7,342 bases of DNA, from contig CAIXSC010000955.1 in the NCBI GenBank assembly GCA_903921945.1, forward strand, positions 1 through 7,342. The letters are read 5' to 3'. The stretch comes from an uncultured Planctomycetaceae bacterium (GTDB lineage: Bacteria; Planctomycetota; Planctomycetia; Pirellulales; Pirellulaceae). A model generated the notes under the pieces. It made no database searches and was not told the origin of the DNA. It saw only the letters and a list, made by a program, of their open reading frames with translations. Shown piece after piece: positions 1 to 6,400 of this stretch (positions are counted from its first letter, which is position 1; each line of letters opens with the position of its first letter). Both the position numbers and the translations under genes were made by a program.

Positions 1-31
1 CCACCTTTTAACGCCCATGCTGAACACAAAA

Positions 32-52
32 CGGCGGAACTTGAAACCGCCG
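32..52 (-). terminator. Possible rho-independent terminator downstream of gluQ
   Basis: Read on the minus strand, a perfect 6-bp GC stem (CGGCGG / CCGCCG) with a 9-base loop is followed at once by TTTTGTGTT. This is the layout of an intrinsic terminator. It sits about 210 bases beyond the gluQ stop, so it could end that transcript or belong to something outside the window. The stem is short and the T-tract is interrupted, so this is only a candidate. Confidence 0.4.
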
Positions 53-81
53 ACCAAAACCCGCCCCATTCGCCGGCCTGC

Positions 82-240
82 CCGCCGCGCCAATCGCATC
101 GCACCAAGCGCATCGCGTGAAGCTCACCGCGTTTGGCCTGCCGCGCCAAGCCCAATGCGTTAAGCTCACCACGTTAAGCTCGAACATTAAGCTCATTGCG
201 TTGAGCTTAAAACGTTTCGCTCAGCGAGTTAAGTTCACGG
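82..240. repeat. Degenerate short tandem repeats, period about 14 bp
   Basis: The octamer TTAAGCTC occurs at 160-167, 174-181 and 187-194. A relative, TTGAGCTT, lies at 201-208, giving a spacing of 13-14 bases. GCGTKAAGCTCACC occurs at 115-128 and 157-170, each preceded by a copy of GCCTGC..CGCGCCAA, so a larger unit also seems duplicated. The array lies between the gluQ stop and the left edge of the window. I see no convincing gene anywhere in 1-264. The short open frames here have no recognisable protein, and on the minus strand they simply translate the repeat. Confidence 0.6.
187..210. other. Perfect 9-bp inverted repeat (hairpin) past gluQ
   Basis: TTAAGCTCA at 187-195 and TGAGCTTAA at 202-210 are exact reverse complements around a 6-base loop. 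The hairpin lies 55 bases beyond the gluQ stop codon. It is formed by two neighbouring units of the degenerate repeat. Neither strand has a proper T-tract after it, so it may only be a by-product of the repeats. It could still protect the 3' end of the gluQ transcript. Confidence 0.4.
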
Positions 241-264
241 CACCGCCCGTTTTCACGCGGCCGT

Positions 265-1401
265 CTACCGGAGCAGTCGATAGACGGACTCGCGATCGCA
301 AACGATACGCTCCCGGGGCACTTTGGACCATCCGAAGCGGTCAATCAAGTCGGCTGGAACACAGGAACCGCCTGGTTCTCCCAGTCCGCACTGCCACGCC
401 AGCCAGCCGACAAGCCGCTCGGGACGCACCCCCGACTCACGGAACCAACGGATCCGTGTGTCGCCATGCCGTTTGGCGAGTCGCCGGCCATCGAGCCCGA
501 CGACCAACGGCACATGCCAAAAACGCGGCGGTGCTAGTCCGAGCGCCTGGTACAGCAGCAACTGCCGCGGTGTGGACGATAGCAAGTCGTCGCCCCGAAC
601 CACCTCGGTGATCGCCATAGCCGCGTCATCCACCACAACTGCCAACTGGTAAGCGGCCGTGCCGGTTCCCTTCCAAACGACAAAATCGCCACTGGACTCC
701 GCCACATTTCCGACCTGGGGACCGCTGAACCCGTCATCGAAAGGGATTGCTTCGGCCGGCACCCGGAAACGCCAAGCCGGCTTGCGTTCCCGCGGATCCC
801 GCTCGTCACTGGCATTGGAAGTCCGTTCGACTCGCGGCAGTTCGGCCTGTGCTGCCCTGGGTTGCGTCAGTTCGGCATGCGTCATTGTGGGCGGCGCCAG
901 TTCGGGTTGCGCCAGTTCGGGTCGGGCCAGTTCGGGTCGGGCCAGTTCGGGGTGCTCCCGATGAGGTTGCGCCAGTTGAGGTTGCGCCGTTTTGAATGGC
1001 GTCGATTCGGGTGTCGCCGTTTTGGGTCTGCAAGTCCCCGGATAGGGTGGTCCTTCGTCGCCGACATGCGGTGCGGATGCCGCGCGCTCGATGTCGGTTC
1101 GCGAACAGCGGCAAGGATAGATCTGGCCGGCGGCGGCCAGTTGTTCCCAGGCGGCTTGGTAAAGAGGAATTCGCTGCGTTTGGACGTAGGGGCCTTCATC
1201 CCAGTCCAGCCCCAGCCATTGGAGGTCGCCGATCAACTGCGACACCGTTTCCGGTTTCACTCGCGGTCCATCCAGATCTTCAATGCGCAGCACCACTTGG
1301 CCGCCTTGGGCTCGAAGGGAGAGCCAGGCGAGCAGGAACGTGCGAGCATTTCCCAGATGCAAGGCGCCGGTGGGAGATGGAGCGAGACGGCCGCGGATCA
1401 T
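265..1401 (-). CDS. gluQ: Glutamyl-Q tRNA(Asp) synthetase with a repeat-built insertion
   Basis: 378 aa. The family is a truncated GluRS paralogue that activates glutamate and attaches it to queuosine at the wobble position of tRNA(Asp), in the cytoplasm. The class I signature is APSPTG at 7-12 with HLGN at 15-18, and the KMSKS-like loop is LAKRHGD, with KRHGD at 310-314. Zinc ligands match the GluQ pattern: C97, C99, Y120 and C124. The anticodon-binding domain of true GluRS is absent. The family is usually near 300 aa; the extra length here is an insertion at about 125-205, immediately after C124 and before the KPAWRFRV strand. Much of the insertion is a pentapeptide array. The ATG is forced, because an in-frame TAG lies four codons upstream (1411-1413), and the first residues match the family N-terminus. 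No normally spaced Shine-Dalgarno is seen. GluRS is the alternative, but the zinc pattern and missing C-terminal domain favour GluQ. Confidence 0.9.
   Translation of the reverse strand: MIRGRLAPSPTGALHLGNARTFLLAWLSLRAQGGQVVLRIEDLDGPRVKPETVSQLIGDLQWLGLDWDEGPYVQTQRIPLYQAAWEQLAAAGQIYPCRCSRTDIERAASAPHVGDEGPPYPGTCRPKTATPESTPFKTAQPQLAQPHREHPELARPELARPELAQPELAPPTMTHAELTQPRAAQAELPRVERTSNASDERDPRERKPAWRFRVPAEAIPFDDGFSGPQVGNVAESSGDFVVWKGTGTAAYQLAVVVDDAAMAITEVVRGDDLLSSTPRQLLLYQALGLAPPRFWHVPLVVGLDGRRLAKRHGDTRIRWFRESGVRPERLVGWLAWQCGLGEPGGSCVPADLIDRFGWSKVPRERIVCDRESVYRLLR
841..1035 (-). repeat. 13-unit, 15-bp minisatellite inside gluQ
   Basis: Thirteen consecutive 15-bp blocks keep exact register. The cleanest are at 901-945: two identical TTCGGGTCGGGCCAG copies preceded by TTCGGGTTGCGCCAG. 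Outer units are increasingly diverged. On the coding strand they give pentapeptides at residues 123-187 such as TCRPK, TATPE, TAQPQ, REHPE, LARPE (twice), LAQPE, MTHAE and LTQPR. The consensus is roughly L-A-(Q/R)-P-E. The first unit contains zinc ligand C124, so the array appears to have grown out of the zinc-knuckle strand itself. Confidence 0.9.
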
Positions 1402-1407
1402 CTCCGG

Positions 1408-1413
1408 ATTCTA
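1408..1413 (-). promoter_or_regulatory. Possible -10 box giving a leaderless gluQ transcript
   Basis: On the minus strand TAGAAT (5 of 6 matches to TATAAT) ends six bases before the gluQ ATG. A start seven bases after the box would fall on the A of the ATG, giving a leaderless mRNA. This fits the lack of a spaced ribosome-binding site: a GAGGGGA lies too far upstream, and GGAG abuts the ATG. The matching -35 region is poor (TTCTTC at 18-bp spacing). Confidence 0.25.
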
Positions 1414-1467
1414 TACGCGTTCCCCTCGCGAGAAGAAGAAACTTGCGTGAGGGTCGTAAGTCAAACA

Positions 1468-1496
1468 TTGACGCACGTCGATCCAGCCAGTTTAAT
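1468..1496 (+). promoter_or_regulatory. Sigma70-like promoter for the small cytochrome gene
   Basis: The -35 box TTGACG (1468-1473, 5 of 6) is separated by exactly 17 bases from the -10 box TTTAAT (1491-1496, 5 of 6). Transcription would start near 1503, leaving a leader of about 98 bases before the ATG at 1601. The -35 box overlaps a GTCAA-ACA-TTGAC inverted repeat at 1460-1472, which could be an operator. The call rests on motif match and position only. Confidence 0.5.
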
Positions 1497-1588
1497 CGTG
1501 CCGTGCGATTGGCGAGGTGGCGAACGCGGAAGGGCCGCGTCGAAACGCTCGCGAGTCGTGTTCCGTTGTGTTTCGCAACTCGATCGAT

Positions 1589-1594
1589 GGAGGA
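1589..1594 (+). promoter_or_regulatory. Ribosome-binding site fixing the start at 1601
   Basis: GGAGGA sits six bases before the ATG at 1601. It selects this codon over the longer open frame that begins at 1517, whose extra 28 residues are unlike a signal peptide. Starting at 1601 places a textbook signal peptide at the N-terminus. Confidence 0.85.
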
Positions 1595-1600
1595 ACAGGA

Positions 1601-1948
1601 ATGACGCGGTTTACCAAGGGTCTCGTGTTGGCGGTCGCGGCGTTGGTGATTGGCTCGGTGGCGACCGTTCCGGCGACGGCCCGTCCGAACTACTGCAAGG
1701 AATTCATCGGCCACTACACCGCTGTCAAGGCGGCGGCCGATGCCAAGTGCGGTATCTGCCACGAAGGCTCGGACAAGAAGAATAAGAACGACTACGGCAA
1801 GGCCCTCGGCGCCGTGATCGGCAAGAACGAGAAGGACGTTGCCAAGATCAAGGAAGCGCTCGTCGCCGTCGAGAAGGAAAAGAGCAGCGTGGAAGGCAAG
1901 ACCTTCGGCGATCTGCTGAAGGAAGGCAAGTTGCCCAGCGGCAAGTAG
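1601..1948 (+). CDS. Small exported CxxCH (cytochrome c-like) protein
   Basis: 115 aa. The signal peptide has an n-region of MTRFTK, a hydrophobic stretch at 7-23 and an A-T-A cleavage motif at 25-27, so the protein is exported. The mature part has one covalent heme motif, C50-G-I-C53-H54. A Lys/Glu-rich helical tail follows, with DYGKAL near 63-68 and TFGDLLKEGKLPSGK at the C-terminus. I recall similar short secreted proteins in planctomycete genomes, usually annotated hypothetical or cytochrome c domain. After the motif there is no Met and no His, so the usual distal heme ligand is missing; H38 upstream or a lysine might serve. It has its own promoter and terminator, so it appears monocistronic. 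Electron transfer, heme sensing or another role is open. The CxxCH could also bind something other than heme. Confidence 0.85.
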   Translation: MTRFTKGLVLAVAALVIGSVATVPATARPNYCKEFIGHYTAVKAAADAKCGICHEGSDKKNKNDYGKALGAVIGKNEKDVAKIKEALVAVEKEKSSVEGKTFGDLLKEGKLPSGK

Positions 1949-2075
1949 TCTTCCCGACACGCGAGCCGTTCGCGCCAGCGATCGGGTCGCGAACTTGTAG
2001 CCTCCACACGCCAACGGCCTTCAATCCGGTCATCGACCGGCCGAGTGCTCGTGGGCTCCGACGTGGAATTCGCTC

Positions 2076-2116
2076 AGGGAACGTGGCCGTGTAACGGCCG
2101 CGTTCCTTCTTTTTTT
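2076..2116 (+). terminator. Strong rho-independent terminator of the cytochrome gene
   Basis: The arms GGAACGTGGCCG (2078-2089) and CGGCCGCGTTCC (2095-2106) pair over 12 positions with one G-U wobble and a 5-base loop. An A-U and a G-U pair can extend the base. A T-rich tract (2107-2116) follows, including seven consecutive T. It works for plus-strand transcripts only: the minus-strand flank has no T-tract. It lies 128 bases beyond the cytochrome stop. Confidence 0.9.
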
Positions 2117-2121
2117 CTAGT

Positions 2122-2178
2122 GCGACCCGCGATGATCGGCGCGACCCACGGTGATCGACGCGACCCGCGATCCGTGCT
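2122..2178. repeat. Three 19-bp tandem repeats between converging genes
   Basis: GCGACCC begins units at 2122, 2141 and 2160, a period of exactly 19 bases. Units 1 and 2 differ at three positions. Unit 3 matches unit 1 for its first 12 bases and then diverges. The array lies just after the cytochrome terminator and before the end of the convergent DUF1559 gene. No function is evident. The rest of 1949-2213 contains nothing else I recognise, and no minus-strand terminator was found for the DUF1559 gene. Confidence 0.65.
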
Positions 2179-2213
2179 CATCAGCCAACTTGGGAACAGG
2201 TCATTAGCCACCG

Positions 2214-3221
2214 CTATTCCTGGACCAGATCGCCACCGGCACGCGACCCGAGCGCTTGCCACACCGTGCGCTGAATGGTCTGGCTATAGGACCGCACTGA
2301 ACCATCCATCCGCAACGCATTCACAATGCCACCCGAGTGATAACTGCGCGACGTGATAATCGCGTTTGTGGGCTCGACCTGCGTTACCCCTTCCCGCAAC
2401 CCGCTGACATCGATGTCGTACGTCTGGCCGTCACTGTGCTTATACGGAACTTTGGTTTGCGGCGGGAACGTCGTCGTAAAACCCGAGTGGATCGCTCGGC
2501 CGCACACCCATTCGGTGTGGCCCAGCACGGCCCAAGCTCCGCCCGCGTAGTTACTCGCCACATCAGCGGGCGTCGCGGGCGGGTTTGTCGGCATGGCCGG
2601 CCGATCTTGAAACCGCGGCTGGTACGCCTTCACCTCGGAAAATGCCAGGGTGTTGCTGAGCCCATCGGTAAAGGCGGACGTTGAAAACTGGGCATTCGGC
2701 GCGAAAGACCCGCCACCATCCTGCTGAGTCACCGGATGGAATACGAGGTAAGCACCCGCGTTCATCGCGTAGTTCAACGGGAAATGCTCCGGTTGGCCGG
2801 AAGTCGCGTTGTTTCGCGGCCGCTCCTGCACCTCATTGGGACAGATCAACACCGCCACCTTCGAGGCCGCGACCCCATGCGGCGGAAACAACGCTTGATT
2901 GGTCGCATGGTGATACCCCACCCCGAAGTTGATCAGTCCATAGGTGTTTCCGCCCTCCACATAGGGAAGGAGAAAGCTCTGAACGGACCATGGCTGGTTC
3001 GCCGACGACCCATAGGAGATCGTGGATGGCGGGAAACAACGCATCGCACCTTCGTAATTGTGCAGCGCCAACCCCAACTGCTTGAGATTGTTTTGGCACT
3101 TCATCCGTCGACCCGCTTCCCGAGCCGCTTGCACGGCCGGCAACAACAAGGCCACCAGAACTCCGATGATGGCGATCACCACCAGCAACTCAACAAGCGT
3201 GAAGCCATTCCTGTTTCGCAT
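2214..3221 (-). CDS. DUF1559 prepilin-like exported protein
   Basis: 335 aa. The N-terminus is a class III (type IV prepilin) signal: short basic leader MRNRN, G6 before the cleavage site, F7 as +1, E11 at +5, then the hydrophobic helix LLVVIAIIGVLVALLLPAVQA. A prepilin peptidase would cleave after G6. The following AAREAGRRMKCQNNLKQLGLALHNYE is typical of DUF1559, a pseudopilin-like family greatly expanded in planctomycetes. The C-terminal signature of the family, H-X9-DG, is present in altered form: H295 and D306-G307 are separated by ten residues, followed by SVRSYS. Length is normal. The start has AGGAG (complement of 3231-3235) nine bases upstream. It is probably monocistronic, divergent from the PSCyt1 operon and convergent with the cytochrome gene. 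These proteins are thought to sit at the envelope; the exact role is unknown. Confidence 0.93.
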   Translation of the reverse strand: MRNRNGFTLVELLVVIAIIGVLVALLLPAVQAAREAGRRMKCQNNLKQLGLALHNYEGAMRCFPPSTISYGSSANQPWSVQSFLLPYVEGGNTYGLINFGVGYHHATNQALFPPHGVAASKVAVLICPNEVQERPRNNATSGQPEHFPLNYAMNAGAYLVFHPVTQQDGGGSFAPNAQFSTSAFTDGLSNTLAFSEVKAYQPRFQDRPAMPTNPPATPADVASNYAGGAWAVLGHTEWVCGRAIHSGFTTTFPPQTKVPYKHSDGQTYDIDVSGLREGVTQVEPTNAIITSRSYHSGGIVNALRMDGSVRSYSQTIQRTVWQALGSRAGGDLVQE

Positions 3222-3275
3222 CGGTCACCACTCCTGGAACGCCAGCGGAAGCCGTTTGCCGTTCATTCTGTGATA

Positions 3276-3292
3276 ATGAGACTCTGTCTCAT
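3276..3292. promoter_or_regulatory. 17-bp inverted repeat upstream of the DUF1559 gene
   Basis: ATGAGAC-TCT-GTCTCAT is a perfect 7-bp inverted repeat with a 3-base centre, 54 bases upstream of the DUF1559 start. Size and place suit a dimeric repressor site. An adjoining GATAATGA loosely recalls half of a Fur box, but the other half does not match. No regulator gene is in the window. Confidence 0.35.
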
Positions 3293-3344
3293 GAAGGAAG
3301 TCTATCGCGGTTTGCCGCCATGGCAAGTGCGCCGTCGCTCGTTT

Positions 3345-3391
3345 TTCGCCATCCGAGTCGGTTCGATGCTGCTCCGACGCCGAATGGCGAA
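3345..3391. other. Long interrupted hairpin in the divergent spacer
   Basis: TTCGCCAT (3345-3352) and ATGGCGAA (3384-3391) are exact reverse complements. Inside them GTCGG (3357-3361) can pair with CCGAC (3374-3378), giving a two-part stem around a 12-base loop. T-runs and A-runs lie on the sides opposite to those of a terminator, so it is not an intrinsic terminator on either strand. It lies upstream of the likely PSCyt1 promoter. If real, it would act as DNA (cruciform or binding site) or in a minus-strand leader. Confidence 0.35.
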
Positions 3392-3415
3392 CTTGAAAAA
3401 GAGTCTCGCGACCTT

Positions 3416-3445
3416 TTGGGGACCGGCGGTTGCTTCCGCTAGAAT
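3416..3445 (+). promoter_or_regulatory. Weak promoter candidate for the PSCyt1-DUF1501 operon
   Basis: The -10-like TAGAAT (3440-3445, 5 of 6) has TTGGGG (3416-3421, 3 of 6) 18 bases upstream. Transcription would begin near 3452, about 35 bases before the ATG at 3487. That argues against a translation start at the upstream TTG at 3430. The weak -35 suggests either an activator or a different sigma factor. Confidence 0.3.
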
Positions 3446-3474
3446 CGGTGACGATACGTTTCACATCTGTTCCC

Positions 3475-3479
3475 GGGAG
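3475..3479 (+). promoter_or_regulatory. Ribosome-binding site supporting the start at 3487
   Basis: GGGAG lies seven bases before ATG 3487. Competing starts are a TTG at 3430 without a good site, and a GTG at 3658 with GAGG at 3649-3652 five bases upstream. The GTG would put the signal-like helix right at the N-terminus, so it is a serious alternative. Confidence 0.6.
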
Positions 3480-3486
3480 TGGCCCG

Positions 3487-6400
3487 ATGATTGTCCCGCG
3501 CCGCCTTGCGAACCGTTCTCCGCAAACCGCCCAGCCGCCGGAAGGCGGTCTTACGCCTGCCCTGGGATTGTCGACATGCGTGTCGCGCGCCTGCCGGATC
3601 TGGGGGAACTCGATCGGCGGACCTTTCCGCCTCACACCGGCCCGTAGCGAGGCGATTGTGCTCGCCTGGTTCGGCCTCGCGGCTTTTACGACGTTCGCGG
3701 CTTTCGCGGGGCTGCGGGGGCCCGCGCACGCCGCCGAGCCTGCCGGGACGCGGGAGGCGGAGGATTGGTTTGAACAGCGCGTGCGCCCGCTGCTCGCCGC
3801 CAAATGCCTCGAATGCCATGGCGAACAGGAACCGGAGGCCGGGTTGTCCCTGGTGTCCCGTGCCGCCGTGCTCCAAGGAGGCGACTCGGGCCCCGCCGCA
3901 GTGCCAGGGCAGCCGGCGAAGAGCCTGCTGGTCGAGGCGGTTCGTAGGTCGGGGCGGTTGCAAATGCCGCCGACCGCCAAGCTGCGCGACGAAGAGATCG
4001 TGGTGTTGACCCGATGGGTTGAGTTGGGGCTGCCGTGGCCCGCCGCCAAGCCGGGAGTCCCTGCCTCCAAAATCGCAACCGGGACGCGCGGCGAGCGGCA
4101 AGTGACCGTCGCCGACCGGCAGCATTGGTCGTTTCAACCACCCGTGTTCCGCACTTCGCCCGCCGTTGGGACGCCCGCGTTGGCCCCAACCTCCGTCGAC
4201 CGTTTTGTGCTCGCTAAGCTCGAACATGCCGGGTTGCGTCCGGCGGTGGAGACCGACCGACGGACGTTGCTGCGTCGCGTTCATTACGATCTGGTTGGAT
4301 TGCCGCCAAGCTGGGAAGAGGTCCAGGACTTCGAGCAAGCTCCGGGACCGCTCGACGCGGCCCTGGCGCGGGTCGTCGACCGCTTGCTCGCTTCACCCCG
4401 ACATGGTGAACGTTGGGCCCGGCATTGGCTCGATGTCGCCCGGTTCGCCGACACGAAGGATGGCGTGTTGATGTACGGCGATGATCGCATTCGTCCATAC
4501 GCCTACACCTACCGGGACTATGTCATTCGCGCATTCAACGAGGATCTGCCGTATGACCGTTTCGTCCATGAGCAACTGGCAGCGGATTTGATCGAGCCGC
4601 CGGTCGAGCCGTGGCGGTTGGCGGCGATGGGACTGCTGACGCTGGGCCGGATGTACGACAACAACATCCACGACATCATCGACGACCAGATTGATGTGGC
4701 GACGCGAGGCTTCCTCGGCCTGACGGTCGCCTGTGCTCGCTGCCATGACCACAAGTACGACCCGATCCCGCAGGCCGATTACTATTCGTTGTACGGCGTT
4801 TTCGCCAACAGCGAAGCTCCGTTCGAGCCGCCCTTGATTGCCGATCCGGCTTCCATGGCGGGCGGGGCCGAATTCGAAGCGCAGTGTGGTCCGAAGCGAG
4901 TGGAGTTGCGGAAGTTCCTCGACGAACAATTCGAACTGCTCTCCGATACAGCGCGGAAACGCACGCCGGATTACTTGATCCATGTCGCGACCACGAAACC
5001 CGATCCGCTCGAGACCGCGATTTTCTTCCTGTCGTTGGCTCCCGACGCATTGCGGCCGCCCATCATCGCGCGGTGGCGCCGGCTGATCGCGGAGCGGTCC
5101 ACGGCCGACGACCCTGTGTTCGCCCCATGGCGCGAACTCATGGCGATCGACTCGAACCTCGATGGCACCCGCTTCGCCGCCCAAGCGGCCGAGCGATTGC
5201 AGGCCTTCGTCGCACGCCCGGCGGGAACCGCCCCAGGACAGGCGAACCCGCTCGTTCGCGATGGCTTGAAGAACGCGACGCTTGCCAGCCACGCCGATGT
5301 CGCTCGCGTGTACGGCGAAATGCTCGTCCGCGCTGCCGCGACAACTCCACCCGTGAGCGCCGCGGCTGCCGGCACTACGGCGGCCGGCACTACGGCTGCC
5401 GGCAATGCGACGGCCGGCAATGCGGCTGCCGGCAATGCGGCGGTGCAGGTCGGCGCGCCTTCGGGCGGGAGCGACCTGTTGGAAGCCGCGCGACAGCAAT
5501 TGGCGGATTGCTTGAACGGTCCGCGGAGCCCCGCCTTCTTTCCGAAAAGCCAAACTCGGCGGTATATGTCGCGTCAGCAAACCGACGCGTTCGGCGGGAA
5601 GCTCAAAGAGATTGATCTAATGGCGGTGCGATCGCCCGCCGCTCCGCCCCGAGCGATGTCGTTGCAGGATTCGGCGACTCCCAGCGAGCCGCGAATTTTC
5701 ACTCGTGGGAATCCGTCGCAACCGGGACGCACCGTGCCGCGGCAGTTTCTTGCGATCGCCTCGCCGGAGGCCCGGGTGCCGTTTGGTCCCGGCAGTGGCC
5801 GGCTGGATCTGGCCCGGGCGCTCACGGCGCCTGGCAACCCTTTAACGGCGCGGGTGTTGGTGAATCGTGTATGGATGGTCCGATTCCAGGAACCGCTGGT
5901 CGGAACGCCGAGCGACTTCGGCGTGCGGGCACCGCTCCCGGAGCACCACGAGTTGCTTGATCGGCTGGCCATCGACTTGACTCGCGGCGGTTGGTCGCTG
6001 AAACGCTTGCATCGCGAACTGTTGTTGACACGGCTGTATCGGCAAGCGGCGGAACCGGTGGACGGCGACCGGTCCGGGGCCGTTGATCCGGAGAACCGCC
6101 TCCTGGCCCGCGCCCCGCGTCGGCGGCTCGACTTCGAAGCGATGCGGGACACGTTGCTGGCCGCCTCTGGCCGCCTTCAACAGCGGTCGGGTGGCCGTCC
6201 GGTCGATGTCGCGGCGGATGCCAACGCCTCCGTTCGCACGGTCTACGCGCTTGTCGATCGCCAAAGCCTTCCGGGACTGTTCCGCGCCTTCGATTTCGCC
6301 TCGCCGGATCAATCGATCGAGCGCCGGCCGCGCACCATGGTTCCGCAACAGGCCCTGTTCGCACTCAATTCGCCCCTGATGCTGACGCAAGCCCAGGCGC

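Noticed and set aside
841..1035. CRISPR array
   Set aside because: The 15-bp units are contiguous, have no spacers, stay in frame and encode pentapeptides. No cas genes are near.
265..1401. gluQ as a pseudogene disrupted by repeats
   Set aside because: The frame is open from a family-like start to a family-like end. All signature residues (HLGN, C97, C99, Y120, C124, KRHGD) are intact, and the insertion length keeps the frame.
862..1785. 307-codon plus-strand open frame opposite gluQ
   Set aside because: It is antisense to a gene with clear catalytic motifs and translates the reverse of its 15-bp repeat. It also runs out of frame into the cytochrome gene, and shows no recognisable domain.
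1280..2014. 244-codon minus-strand open frame across the gluQ start and cytochrome gene
   Set aside because: It covers the opposite strand of the well-supported signal peptide and CxxCH gene. Its composition is typical of antisense GC-rich shadow frames.
2076..2116. Bidirectional terminator also serving the DUF1559 gene
   Set aside because: On the minus strand the stem is followed by CTGAGCGAATT, not by a T-tract.
3272..3292. Fur box upstream of the DUF1559 gene
   Set aside because: Only a GATAATGA half resembles the consensus. The actual dyad is centred elsewhere, and no iron-related gene is present.
3430..3486. Upstream TTG start for the PSCyt1 protein
   Set aside because: A rare start codon without a good ribosome-binding site. 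It would also lie upstream of the transcription start predicted from TAGAAT at 3440-3445.
2736..3647. 303-codon plus-strand open frame opposite the DUF1559 gene, with an internal ATG at 3291
   Set aside because: Most of it is antisense to DUF1559, and the tail overlaps the PSCyt1 N-terminus in another frame. The part from 3291 has no Shine-Dalgarno of note and no recognisable protein.
4393..5580. 395-codon minus-strand open frame inside the PSCyt1 gene
   Set aside because: It is entirely antisense to the DUF1549 region and the linker, whose family motifs are unmistakable on the plus strand. Long antisense frames are expected at this GC content.
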